From Campanula takesimana (taxonomy: Eukaryota > Streptophyta > Magnoliopsida > Asterales > Campanulaceae): DNA of 64,000 nt. Positions 34,132 through 46,000 of the stretch are shown here, in pieces. A model generated the notes under the pieces. It was not told the DNA's origin. It did not search any database and saw nothing but the letters and a program-made list of their open reading frames with translations. Positions within the stretch are counted from its first letter, which is position 1. Every line of letters starts with the position of its first letter. The stretch covers positions 434,001 through 498,000 of the forward strand of contig JAOWBW010000444.1 in the NCBI GenBank assembly GCA_026119855.1. The letters are read 5' to 3'. Made by a program: the position numbers and the translations under genes.

Positions 34132-35517
34132 CATGTTACATAAAGGCTTACAAATTTTTCAAAAAGTCTTTTATAAAACGCCTATAAAAACCCGCATGAC
34201 CCAGAAAACTCCGTACACCTTTAACCGACACAGGGGGAGGTAATTTAGAAATCACATCAATTTTAGCTTTATCCACCTCAATCCCCTTACTAGACACCAA
34301 ATGCCCTAACACAATACCATGCCTCACGAGAAAATGACATTTTTCCCAACTAAGGGTCAAATTTGTCTCACAACAACGTTTAAAAACCATTGTCAAATTC
34401 TCGAGGCATCCATCAAAACTATCACCAAACACAGAGAAGTCATACATAAAGACTTCGGCTCATCTGTCTATCAAGTCAGAGAATATGGAGGTCATACACC
34501 TTTGAAAGGTCGCGGGTGCATTACATAGTCCAAAGGGCATCCTCCTAAAAGCAAATGTGCCAAAGGGACAAGTAAAAGTGGTATTGGCTTGGTCCTCTGG
34601 TGTAATGGGAATATGGTTATATCCCGAGAAACCATCCAAGAAACAGTAATAAGCATGTCCTGCTAACCTCTCTAATATCTGATCAATAAAGGGCAAAGAG
34701 AAGTGATCTTTCTTTGTTGCAGCATTAAGTTTGCGCAAATCTATGCACATTCTAAGCCCAGTCACTTCCCTAGTAGGCACTTCCTCACCTTTCTCATTAG
34801 TTGTGACAGTGTAACCCAATTTCTTAGGAACAACTTGAACCGGGCTCATCCACTCACTATCAGTGACAGCATAAATAATGCCCGCATCTAACAGCTTAAG
34901 GACCTCTTTCCGGACGACCTCCTCCATGTGAGGGTTCAACCTCCTCTGTCTCTCTCTAGATGGCTTAGCACCATCCACAAGATTAATTTTATGCATGCAC
35001 ATGGAGGGGCTTATGCCTTTTATACCTGCTAAGGACCACCCTATGGCCGACTTGTGCTCACAAAACACTTTTATCAACTTGGCCTCTTGCTCTAGGGTCA
35101 AATCAGAGGCAATTATCACCGGTAAACTCTCACCCTCCCCAAGAAAAACATACTTTAAGTTTGAAGGGAGAGTTCTCAGCTCAAGAGCTGGAGGGTTACA
35201 ATAGAAGGCACCGACCTCTCATTGAAGTGGCCTAGAGGGTGAAACGGGCCATCACTAGGATGGTGTTCGTTGGCCTTTTCCACAGCCATCAGTTGAACAT
35301 CCGCATTATCCCTAGTTTTCTCACCGCCAATTCACAACAAAGACTCTAACTCCTCACAGTCTCTCTCATGCCATAGAACTTCACTCACACAGTCCTCAAT
35401 CACATCCACACAATTACAGGACTCATCATCTATGGGACTTTGCATGACATCTGATGCGGAAGAAAAGGTAGAAGATAATGGAAATGAGCTAATGTTGAGC
35501 TCCAAAGGTGTGGATCA
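34132..35517 (-). pseudogene. Athila-like gypsy pol fragment: protease-RT linker and RT
   Basis: On the minus strand the fragment runs from a linker (TPLELNISS onward, with stops) into RT: GIKGISPSMCMHKI, LRMCIDLRKLNAATKKDHF, FLDGFSGYNHI, FGTFAFRRMPFGLCNAPATFQRC. The catalytic strand, usually FMDDF, reads FMYDF, and a TAG stands just before it (34460). The frame goes on through FSVFGDSFDGCLENL to GHAGFYRRFIKDF near 34150. The wording of these motifs is characteristic of the Athila lineage. Its matching gag lies at 56006-56608 and 58101-58215, so the copia element between them interrupted one Athila copy. Confidence 0.85.
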
Positions 35518-35627
35518 TATTGGATATTATGCCCTAGGCCCTTGAGAAAGGCCTATGCGTTATATCATAGCTTCGTTGTTATAGAGATAATAAACCTGAT
35601 TATTATATCTTTTGCATGTTTATTATT

Positions 35628-35914
35628 TATTTTTTTGGCGAAAGGAGATGGTACTCCCTAGATTTTATTTATAAAGGAGAAAATTATAAAGAAAGGTGGG
35701 GTCATGACGACCTTAACCACCAGAAAAAACAAGGGGAAGGTCTTATACAATCCATAAGATCCTTAACAAAACAAGAGGAGGGGCCTACCAAAACAAGAAA
35801 AAATAAAGATGACCCAAACCATCAAATTATCTTCGAATATGGGGGTAGGAACTCTTATCAAGAGTAAGGAGACCACGGCAAGGGAGAGGGCAATCATTAA
35901 AAGAGTAAAACTCA
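35628..35914 (-). mobile_element. LINE M, short 3' fragment in the copia LTR
   Basis: On the minus strand it encodes the last residues of RNase H (LPCRGLLTLDKSSYPHIRR and stop near 35836), the 3' UTR with hairpin arms AAGGATCTTAT and ATAAGACCTT, then AAATAAAATCTAGGGAG and a T-run on the plus strand. The uninterrupted target is visible at 55620-55650; four bases (AATG) of it seem lost and no clean target duplication is seen. Confidence 0.85.
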
Positions 35915-36636
35915 GCATCATTGTCCCTAGCACTTATGAAGGTCTAGCATGAGTTTAATGGATAATCATATGATGATTATAGCGCATAGGATGCGGATTA
36001 AACTTGTGGGTACATGTTGGAAAACAAGTACTGGATAGACCCGTTATGAGATTTATGTCATGGTCAAATGTCATAATTAAATCTCATAATAGTTATATCA
36101 TTTATCCTTAGACCTGAGACTATCATAGTCTTCCACATGATGAACATTATGTTTGACGTACTCAAACGCTACCCCTAACCGGGTGGTTATAAAGGCTACA
36201 ATTGGCATAATCAGGGAAGAATGATAAGTTAAGATGGGATTTGTTCCTAACTCAAGAGAGATATCTGCTTGGCCACTCGATGAGTGAGATTGATAATAGT
36301 GTACTACCGTACCCAAAGGAATTGAAGTGTTCAAAGTTATTTGCTCATATCAGTCTACTCAAGATCGAGAAAGCATTGGACAACATAAGTTGACGTGGAC
36401 CATGACTTATGTTCAATATGATATCGCGTAACAAAGGGATTGTGATATATTCTATAAGGTTACTTTGGACTTTCAAAGTTATACTATTTGGGTAGTCATA
36501 ATAGCTTGCTAGAGTCCGCTATGACTAACGGGTTCTGACTGGTTCGGACTCGTTGCCAACATAGTATAATACTATTGGGTCACACACAATAGAACGGATT
36601 GGAAAAGGACAAAATCTGGGATTTAAACTGACCACA

Positions 36637-36684
36637 TCCGTACGGATACATTGCCACCGTACGTCTCCTGGTGAGCCGTATGGC
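36637..36684. repeat. Triplet of CGTACG-type palindromes in the copia LTR, 19-bp spacing
   Basis: TCCGTACGGA at 36637, ACCGTACGTC at 36656 and GCCGTATGGC at 36675; distances are 19 and 19 bp. The second and third each carry changes from perfect symmetry. Confidence 0.9.
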
Positions 36685-37181
36685 TGGCCCCCCGTAACTG
36701 CACAGTTTGTTCAGTTTTCTTTTGCAAAAAGGAATCCCGATCCCAAACGGAATTAGGTCAAACCCTTATATATGATATACAACCGGGTTTGACAGCCTCT
36801 GATGGTGATTTTGGAAATCACAAACCATTATTTTAGAAACAATAAATTATAGGGAGGTATGATTATTTACTTTGAGATTCATGATCGTCAAAATACAATA
36901 ATCAATAAAGCAAGATAATTCTGACGGAGAAATCGTTTCTTCATCAAGCCTTGGGTCTAGCAATCCAGATCAAGAAGGTGTTCTTGATATCCGTTCGACG
37001 TGTGGATACAGATGGAGGGTGTTTCCTTTAGCACTTTAAAGTCCGTGTTCATGGATTTGATCTTCAAGGGTTAGTTTCTTTCATCTTGTATTTAATTTAA
37101 TCAACATGCATGGATCCGGACTCTTAGGTGTTTGATTTAATCTGTTTATTCCGCTGCGCATAATGCATCAAAACCCAACAG

Positions 37182-37194
37182 TGGTATCAGAGGC
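37182..37194 (+). promoter_or_regulatory. Primer binding site for initiator Met tRNA (copia)
   Basis: TGGTATCAGAGGC begins one base after the LTR end, one change from the usual TGGTATCAGAGCC. Confidence 0.88.
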
Positions 37195-37591
37195 CCGTTC
37201 ATTGTTGTTTATTTTAATATATCATGTTGAAATTGTTTAATACGATTATATGATATCTACATGATAACAAGATGAATGTGTGATTTGAGTTTTATATATG
37301 AGATATAAAATCTATGAGCATGTTTATATGGGGATTATGTGATTGTAATATTAATTGGATTCATATGTATAATCGCATGTTTAGATTATCATGTTATAAT
37401 TGGATTATTTTTATTGATGATCTTGATCTAATTTGTATGAGGAATAAATTGGTTATTGATTATATGAATTAGATGGGTTTAAATTCGTAATCTAGAATTT
37501 CGTGTCGTTATAATCTGATTATGTATGAACACGATAATGGGATTGATCGAATTTCTGAAATTCTAGAAATCTGGAAAAACTGATAATAAGC

Positions 37592-37639
37592 ACCGTACAG
37601 CGGCTGTGGTGGCGTACGCCTCCCACAGAGCCGTACAGC
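37592..37639. repeat. Triplet of CGTACG-type palindromes in the copia leader, 19-bp spacing
   Basis: ACCGTACAGC at 37592, GGCGTACGCC at 37611 and GCCGTACAGC at 37630; distances are 19 and 19 bp. Only the middle unit is a perfect palindrome. Confidence 0.9.
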
Positions 37640-37883
37640 TGCTTTAGTTTTTCTAGACAGTTTTGTTTCGTTTTCTAGATTTTCTGATTGTTCTGTAAAT
37701 CGTTTACATAATTCGAATCAGGAACTGAATCTGGTTTCAGACGGCTGGTTTTCGAAACCGTGTTTCCTGAAATATGATTTAATCCAGAAAATTGAAGAAA
37801 TCAGAGTTCTGAAGAGTTCAGAATTGTTGTAATCTATGAAATTGTTGAGACAATGAATGATCCTGAAACAAGTTATTTTTCTA

Positions 37884-37989
37884 TACGGAATTGTGGATGC
37901 CTTTTGGCTTAGTATTGACTATATACAAAGGTTACTTGGTTTCTTGATCTTAGTACGGGATTGTGGATGTCTTTTGGCTTAGTTTCGAC
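37884..37989 (+). repeat. 36-bp imperfect direct repeat in the copia leader
   Basis: The two units both contain ATTGTGGATG(C/T)CTTTTGG and start 70 bases apart (37884 and 37954), separated by a 34-bp spacer. Confidence 0.85.
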
Positions 37990-39660
37990 CGTACGTTTTG
38001 TTCTCTCAATCTATAGATGTTCTGCAGAAACAAAGTTTCAGAATTTAACCCTATGAGCAAAGTGCAAATTGTTTGCAAGAGAATGAAACTAAATATGGAT
38101 TAATTCATTGCATGGACCAATGGTAGGCTTACGCCTTGTTTCTGGGAATGCGAATGAAATATCCAATCTGCAAATTTTTTACAGATAATTTAGATTCCGT
38201 CCCTATAAAGTTGCTTCATAATTAAATCACAAGATTTTGCTTCAGTTAATTAATTTGATTAGTTAACATACATTATGCAAAGACTATATTATATTATGAT
38301 TGACATAATTAAATATATGATGCATATCTCTAAGCAAATAAATCTTCTTAAAACTTAAGTCAAGTGCCAATCCATTATTAAAACACATGTGAGTACACCG
38401 AGTATTTTTATGCGGGCTCTAACCATCGCGAGGCGCATTAATTCTATCAGTGTATGAGCATGATGAGTGAAAGAGTGGTTCCTATACATTTAACGTGATT
38501 TGAATTAATTAGGCTATCATAAGAGTTATGGGCCTAAGTCACAGATGAGATTAAAACATGTTTGACATAAGATGTCTAACAATCTCATAAAAGATCTAAG
38601 AGTCACATATGATGTGATTGATAAGGATTTATCTACCTAAATAGCTTGGTCTTATGCATCTTTCCCTCGCGGACGTAAGATCAAGTGAAATATGGATCTT
38701 AGCCCACTTAAATTATATTATACAACTGTTGTATTTGAAGGTGTATAATTTAGTGGTAGTATTTATGAAATACAGTAAGTATCTCTAAATGATAATGGTA
38801 TGAAATATATGTGTCTATTTATTTGCATATTTTGTAGAATGTCTTAAACTGTAATCATGTATAATTACTGCAATTGACCCAACTTAAAGAGAATAAGATT
38901 AACTTCCTTGACCTAGTCATGAGCTTAAGAATTGTTCTAAAGCAAGAACGGAAGTTATGAATTCTTAATAAATCATATTCCTAAGAAACCTAATGCCTTA
39001 AGGGTGGACAAAGACATTGATTAGAAACATGTGGATGATTCTATATATGTCAATCGTCCTAAGACTTGCTATCATGTGTTGGAACTTTAGAAGTATCTAA
39101 AACATATGAATGCTTATGCGATAAGCAATCGCGTGGGAAACGTTCCTACAAGCAAGAAAGGCAAATAAAGTTAGAGATTGATTAGAGCCTAACATTCATG
39201 TGATGAATGAAAGGTATATTAATAAGTTCTCATATTTTAAACATGGAGAGACATATTAAATATCTTAGTTGGCTTGGTTATCATGTTAGTTTGAAACTAA
39301 CAACGGATTTGATATTAATTCATGAGCGACATTTGATGTTTAAAATGCTAAGCCTTAATATCAAATAGAAACCTTCTCAAACTATAAAGGTCAATATGGA
39401 AAAGAATTTAAGAAAAGGGCAAGACAAGAGTTGTCAAGCCTAAGGAAATATTAGTGGCTAAAACCTAAAATCCAAAGGATGTAATTGCTACCATGGTAAT
39501 ATGATTGACCATTGGAAGAATTACAATTTAAATTAAAAGATCAAAAGGAAGTGTAGTAGGACTACCACTTCAAGTATTTATGTTTATCTTTCTATATCTG
39601 AGTTCTTGTGTATTGGATACTGGATATGGATCCCACATTTGTATAAATGTGTAAGACTTG

Positions 39661-40775
39661 ATAAATAGAAAGAACTTAAAAGGGTAAAGATTAACATATG
39701 TGTTGATAATGATGCAAAGGTTGCGACATTATTCATAGGAACTTGCGAAGTGTCTTCACCCAATGGGTTCATATTTGTTTTGAACAAATGTTATGATGTT
39801 CCCACTTTAAGTAGAAATATTATTTTGGTTTTTTCATTAGAAGATTATGGATATTTCTTATTTCGAATAAGAACGAGTTCCATTATATATGATTTGCTTT
39901 ATTGTATTGCTAACCATATAAATGGGACTTTATATCTTTATCTTGGAAGAACAAAATAATGAGTATAATGGAAATAATGGAAATCTGAATCTAAGGATGT
40001 AAGTGTTGCATTCTTAACAGCATTAATGTCTATATCAAATGAAAAGAAACGCATATCTAAAATTCCATGGGACGGAGTTTTAAATTCGAATGATTTCGAA
40101 TCAAGTAATTTATGTGAATCTTGTAAATTGATTAAGACACCTCTTACTAATAGTAGTAAAAGGAAGTACTCTTTTGGACTAATACATATTGATGTGTAAA
40201 GTTCATTAAAGTAACAATGCTTGGAAAAAGGATTTCAAAATCTCATGGCAAAAGTATTATTGTACTCTGATCTGATCAAAGTGATGAATATTTGAGCCTT
40301 GGACTTTATGAGAATTCTACAGAAAGTCTGCAGAATAAGAAAACAGAATCTGGGAACAACCACCGTACGGCTACAATTTAGGCGCACGCCTAGTAATGAG
40401 CCGTACGGCTCCAGTTAACAAAAGTTCAGATTGTCTGCAAACTGCTATTTTTCGCCTCATGATAAATCAAACTGATCTTTAATTATCCTTCTAGATTTTG
40501 TGCTGGAAACAGCTGCGCTTACACTAAATTGAGTTTCATCTAAGCAGGTTCGACTGATGCCATATGAGATATGGAATGAAAGAAAACTTGGTTTGTCTTT
40601 CATAAAGATTTGTGATGTGATGCTTTTGAGAAAAGTGTTGTCTGGGACAAATCACACCTAAATCTCATAAATGTAATTTCATGGGATATCTTAATAATAT
40701 TGACACCCATTAAAGGGTACAAATCGTTTGTTACTCTAAATAGAACTTTCTAGATAAATCGTTTATCTCTAAAGA
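39661..40775 (+). pseudogene. Copia gag-pre-integrase and integrase, decayed
   Basis: The segment reads like a copia protease-integrase link (VATLFIGTCEVSSPNGF, CYDVPTLSRNII), then the zinc region (ISKIPWDGVLN, SSNLCESCK), then SDQSDEYLS of the integrase core and, downstream, SRFCAGNSCAYT/VLETAALTLN and MPYEIW of its C-terminal half. Between SDQSDEYLS (about 40290) and the NQTDL motif (about 40466) the expected segment with the last catalytic Glu is replaced by unrelated sequence holding the palindrome triplet. Stops and frameshifts are frequent, so only motif order supports the call. Confidence 0.75.
40362..40409. repeat. Triplet of CGTACG-type palindromes within the copia integrase, 19-bp spacing
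   Basis: ACCGTACGGC at 40362, GGCGCACGCC at 40381 and GCCGTACGGC at 40400; distances are 19 and 19 bp. The inverted relative at 18277-18324 has the same order. Confidence 0.93.
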
Positions 40776-40999
40776 ACTAGTGGGAGTAAAATATATCTCG
40801 AAGAGTTCGAGACCCAGAAAATGACATGGAACCTAAGATGGAAGTTGAATAAAGTTTCACAAGGATTTGTGGAAATTCGTTCAAGTATACACAAGATATT
40901 TGCATATATGATAGGATACTATCTATAACAAAAAATATTGATTTCTCGTAATAAAAAGTAATAGGGAAGATATCATTGCGAATGATTGACCTATTACCT

Positions 41000-41959
41000 A
41001 TCAAGATGCAAAGTCCGCTCTGGATTTAGATCAATGACTTGGAGTCATAAAGTCTAAAAGTGAAATCCATGTATCATAATCAAGTTTCGAACTTGATTGT
41101 TCTACCCTAAGGCTTAAAAACCATAGGATAGAAAATGAGTTTTCTTGGAGAAAACAAACATGGATCGCAAGGTGCATATTGATAAAGCACGACTAATTGA
41201 GTAAAGTTAATTCATAATGTTGATTATGATGAAACTTTATCACCCGTAGTTATGCTTAATGTTATTAGAATTCTAATTGTCATAACTTCATATTTCGAAT
41301 ATGTAATATGACAGATGGATGTCAAAACTATATTCCTTAACAGGAACTTACTTTAGGATGTGTTTGATACAACCTAAAAGTTTTGATTAATCCATAAGAT
41401 TCTAATAAAATATGCAAGTTGCAGAAATTCATGAGATGGATTGAAGCAAACTACTTGGAGTGAAATTTCATTTTGATGTAGTATTCAAAGAGTTTGAATT
41501 CATCAAAGATGTGACTTGTGATTACAATAAATTTAGTGGGAGTGTAATATTATTCCTAGTCATATATATGTGGTTGACATATAATTCATTTTGAAAAAAA
41601 TTCTAAATGAAAGACTTGGATAAAGCCGCTTAGATCCTTGTACTGATTTATGGAGATAAATCTAAAAAGTTGATTGGTTAAAGTCAAAGTACTAATAAAG
41701 ACAAGATAGTGAAAAGTTCACTATGCAAGACTCTTGGAGAGGTTACTTGCGAAAGTCTAATGGCATTAATCTTTGCAAGATTTAGTCTTACTGGAACACT
41801 AATGAGCAAGAGTACATGATTAGGATTCCATATGATTCGACAATTGGATCTATCATATAAAGGTTGTGTGTCTAGTGGCATGAGATGCAACTAGAAAATG
41901 TTAAGATTAAGATTCTAATTAGTAAACTAGAAATCGTTTCTAGTGTCACTAATTTTGAA
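41000..41959 (+). pseudogene. Copia reverse transcriptase, decayed
   Basis: Motifs seen in shifting frames: QMDVKTIFLNRNLL near 41310, GLKQ with a following Trp near 41440, KEFEFIKDVTCDY near 41490, a VVDI remnant of the YVDD strand near 41570, and a SKIPYASAIGS-like region near 41700-41880. Stops are frequent. The frame ends at LINE G. About 200 codons between here and the RNase H remnant at 54981 are missing. Confidence 0.72.
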
Positions 41960-42879
41960 AAAAAAGCTAACCTAGTAGCCTCTCTCTAGCTTTCTCTCTC
42001 TAGCGATTTCTCTCTAGGCTCGGTTTTTTCCTAGGGTTTCCAAGGCTCTTTGCCGCCGCCGGCAGCCTTAACCATGGCTGATCCGGTATATTTTCCCCCT
42101 TTGCAAGCTTCTATGACTAGCTCCGTTCCTCTCCTTGTTGTATCACAAGGAAACCCTAGTTCAACCTTGCCGCCGCCTATGCATGATCAGCACCCCAACC
42201 CCAGCCCTAATTCTCATGCAAACCCTACCAAAGCTAATGTGCTGCCTATTCCTAACCCTAGCAAATCCTTTGCTTCGATTCTCAACCCCTCTCAATTGAC
42301 TCCGATCTAGGATATCCCTTTGCTACCAGCCGCAATTCACAAAGGAATTCCATCATTGAAACTTTTGAAGGAAGCTTTAGAGGCATTTTCTCAGCCTTTT
42401 GCTTGGACTTTGGTGGGTAAATTTACTAATGGCCGACTTACAATGGAGGCTGCAAGAATTGCTTTTGCTACGTTTTATTTGAAGGGGGCATATAAATTGG
42501 GCCATCTTGACACTCGTCATATGTTGATTCAATTAACCAATGAAGAAGATTTCCAACGTCTTTGGACAAGAGAGGTATGGTATGTGAATAGATTTCCAAT
42601 GCGTACTTCAGTTTGGACTCCATCTTGGAAGCCACAAACGGATACTTCGATTGTTCCTGTGTGGGTAAGTTTACCTGGGCTGCCGGTTCATTTATTAAAT
42701 AAAATATTTCTATTCTCATTGGCTCGTATCTTTGGAAAACCTATGTCGCTTGACAAAGCCACTGCTGAATTGACTAGGCCAAGTGTGGCTAAGATTTTGT
42801 TGCAAGTTGATTTACTAAAACGGCTTCCTGAGAAAATACACATAGATTGTGGCGATTGTATGCCTAGTTTTGTTCAACC

Positions 42880-42892
42880 TGTTGAGTATGAT
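42880..42892. repeat. Target-site duplication of LINE H, left copy
   Basis: TTGAGTATGATAA ends just before the T-run of LINE H and recurs at about 49079-49095, where LINE G ORF1 resumes. Boundaries are ambiguous by one or two bases because of flanking T and A. Confidence 0.9.
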
Positions 42893-43097
42893 AAATTTTT
42901 TTTTTTTTTTTTGGCGAAAGGAGACGGCACTCCCTAGATTTTATTAATAAAAGAAAAAAGATACAGAGAGACGGTGAGGGACATGACGGCCTAACTCACC
43001 GGGGAATTAAAAAAGAAGGGGGGAGGTCTTATACAACCATAAGAACCTCTACAAATAGGAGGGGGACCTATCAAAAAGACTAGAAAACAAGACATGA

Positions 43098-46000
43098 CTA
43101 AATTCTAATGTTAGGATACGAAATCTTATCAAAATATATCATACTTTGACAAAGCCGAGGGCATGAATCCAAATAATGAAAATCAAAATCAGCACCACCA
43201 TCCGCAGAATAATTGGCAAGAAAATCAGCAACTTTATTCCCTTCTCTGAAAATGTGAGTAACCCGAACCTCTAACATCTCCATAAATCTGAAAATAGCCT
43301 GAATGAAGTACCAAATCTCCCAAGGAATATTATATTTTTTATTAAGAATGTTAGCTAGGACTTCAGAATCAACCTCCAACCAAACATTATGAAATCCCAT
43401 CAAGCGAGCATGATTAATACCATCAAGAGCAGCCCTAGCTTCCTCCACCATATTAGATTCATGGCCATAAAATCGAGAATATGCAAAATGAAAAGAGCCA
43501 TCATGACCACGAATAATACCTCCCCCAGAAGCAACACCAGGATTCCCTCTAGAAACTCCATCAGAATTCAGCTTGACTTGATTAGACTCCGGGTATTTCC
43601 AAGAAACCAGTCTAGCATGAGTACTCACCAAAGCTGCCGAGTGAATATCAAAAAACTTTGAAATATGAGAATCTTGATTGCCAGTTCGAATAGAGACCTT
43701 ATGAGCATGAACAATATCCACAATTTGTTGTCTAATGTTATGAAGCACTTGGGAAACTTTAGGAGACATCCCATCAAATCTGCACTTGTTCCGATGCTTC
43801 CATAATTCCCAACAAATAAAACCAGAAATAATATCTTTAATCCAAGACATAACTCGGCTAGACCTTTTGGGGGCCCCATGCCAAGAAATCAACCGTTGGG
43901 TAAGTGTATCCCCAGATAAAGATATACCCAACATGGAACCAAAAAACAGCCACACGCTATAGGCAATGTTACCACTAACCAAGATATGGGAAATAGTTTC
44001 AACCGAAGAATTTACACAGCAATGGCATTTAGAAGCTAAAAGGATACCTTTGCGAGAGACGTTGTCATCGGTTGGAATTGCCTTTTTAGTAGCTTTCCAA
44101 AGGAATATAGAGACTTTGAGAGGGAGGAATTTATGCCAACACCAACCAAAAACATTACTACTGACACGAGAAACCCTACATTCCTTCCATGCCGAGGAGA
44201 TGGAAAATTTTCCCGAAGAGGCCGGAGTCTAGAAAGGTGTATCAACCCCTTCCATAAGACGAATATCTTGGCTTTGAATTGCCACTAAAAGTTGCTGGCC
44301 AAAAGTATCACGAACATAATCTTCACGTAACTCACCATTCTCAAATAAAGAGAAGAGCTGGTCATGTCTATCATCGAGAATAGGAACATCATGAGAGGAC
44401 CAGCGCTCTTGAATGGAAATTTATCCAATACCAATACCCCATCTTAAACGAGCTTCCACCAACTCTTTAGCAGCAATCATACGCCTCCAAATATGGGAGC
44501 AACCCACCCTGGCCGTAGCATCCATGGGGTGGGAATCCCTGCAATACTTAGCAGCAAGAAATTGGGACCAAAGAGAATTAGATGTACGGAACCTCCACCA
44601 CAGTTTCATAGAGAAAGCTACCAAGATATCATCAAATTTCCGTGGACCTAGACCTCCTTCTTCCACTGGCCAATAAAACTCTTTATGGGAAATCCAATGA
44701 CACTTTCTGCCACCCTCGGGGCTGCTCCAAAAGAAATTTGCAATAAGGAGGGTCAAGAAGAGATATATAATATTTAGGAATGGCCTGCAAACACGTCTTA
44801 ATGAGAATCAAGTTAGCTCCCGCTGAAAGGAGCTTCCCTTGCCAAGTCTCAAGGCGAGTTCTTAATTTATTCATCACTGGATCAAATAAAGATTGGGTCT
44901 TCCTCCCAATGTATAACGGGCAACCAAGATAGACAATAGGAAGTTGTTTCTTTTGAAAACCTGAAACCTGGGCAATAGCATTATCTCTCTCAGCATTATC
45001 CCTCCCAGTGAGAAAACAAGATTTAGAGACACTAATAAGCTGGCCCGAAAATTGCTGGTAGGCTTCTAGGAATTCCATGTGCTGCTCCAAGGAAGGAACA
45101 CTCCCATTACAGAAAATAATAATGTCATCGGCATAAGATAGATGGGAAATAACTGGGACATTAAGATTTCCCGTATGATAGGCCACATGAGGGTGGAGAA
45201 CATGAAGATTATTAAGTCCACGACTTAGAACTTCATCAGCAATAATAAAGAGACTTGGAGAGATGGGGTCTCCTTGATGAAGCCCACGAGAAGAGGCAAA
45301 ATAACCACAAGCTGTACCATTAATTAGAACTGAGAACCAACATGAATTAATACACCTGAAGATCATATCCAGCCATTCTTCGGAAAACCCAAATCTGCGC
45401 ATGACTTTAATTAAAGCAAACCAAGAAAGTCTATCGTACGCCTTTGCCATATCAAGCTTCAATGCCACATTAGAACCAAACACCTTCCTTTTAAGAGACT
45501 GAAAAAGTTCTTGCGCCAACAAGACATTTTCATGAATTAAGCGACCCTTCACGAAGCCACTTTGTTGAGGAGAAATAATACGAGGGAGCACATGTTGCAA
45601 GCGAAGACATAACAGTTTGGTAATAATTTTGTTAGAAAAATTACACAAACTAATAGGCCTTATTTCAGAAAAAACCGTGGGAGATTCAACCTTTGGGATT
45701 GTAACAATAAGAGTACTCGTCCAACTTCGAGGGAGATGAAAACCACAAAAAAATTCAACAACAACTTTAAGAAGGTCTGAACAAATAATGTCCCAACACT
45801 TATGATAAAACGCACCTATAAAACCATCCGGGCCTGCAGCACTAGAACCACTCATACCGAAAACCACTTCCCGAAGCTCATCCATAGAAGGAATAGCCGC
45901 AAGCAGTTGATTATCTTCATTTGTGATTAATCTAAGAATTAATTCCAAGAGGCCATCTGGGGGATTGCTATTAACACCATGTAATTGGTCCGAATAGAAT

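Larger units (their letters stand above)
35518..37180 (+). repeat. 5' LTR of the copia element, with LINE M inside
   Basis: Starts TATTGGATATT (TG to TA change; the 3' copy has TGTTGGATATT) and ends CCCAACA. Removing LINE M (35628-35914) leaves about 1.38 kb. The first part aligns with 55520-56005 with a few substitutions and a 10-bp indel. A palindrome triplet lies at 36637-36684. No coding frame is recognisable. Confidence 0.87.
37195..39660 (+). pseudogene. Copia leader and decayed gag
   Basis: No open frame survives. The leader holds the palindrome triplet at 37592-37639 and a 36-bp imperfect repeat at 37884 and 37954. Gag is too decayed to align by eye except near 39480-39530, where the reading resembles a CCHC knuckle ending in DHWK with the last Cys changed to Tyr, after a Lys-rich stretch. 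This is the position expected for the end of gag. Confidence 0.55.

Noticed and set aside
39480..39530. Functional CCHC knuckle in the copia element
   Set aside because: Only a degenerate match with displaced Cys and a lost last Cys; kept only as support for decayed gag.
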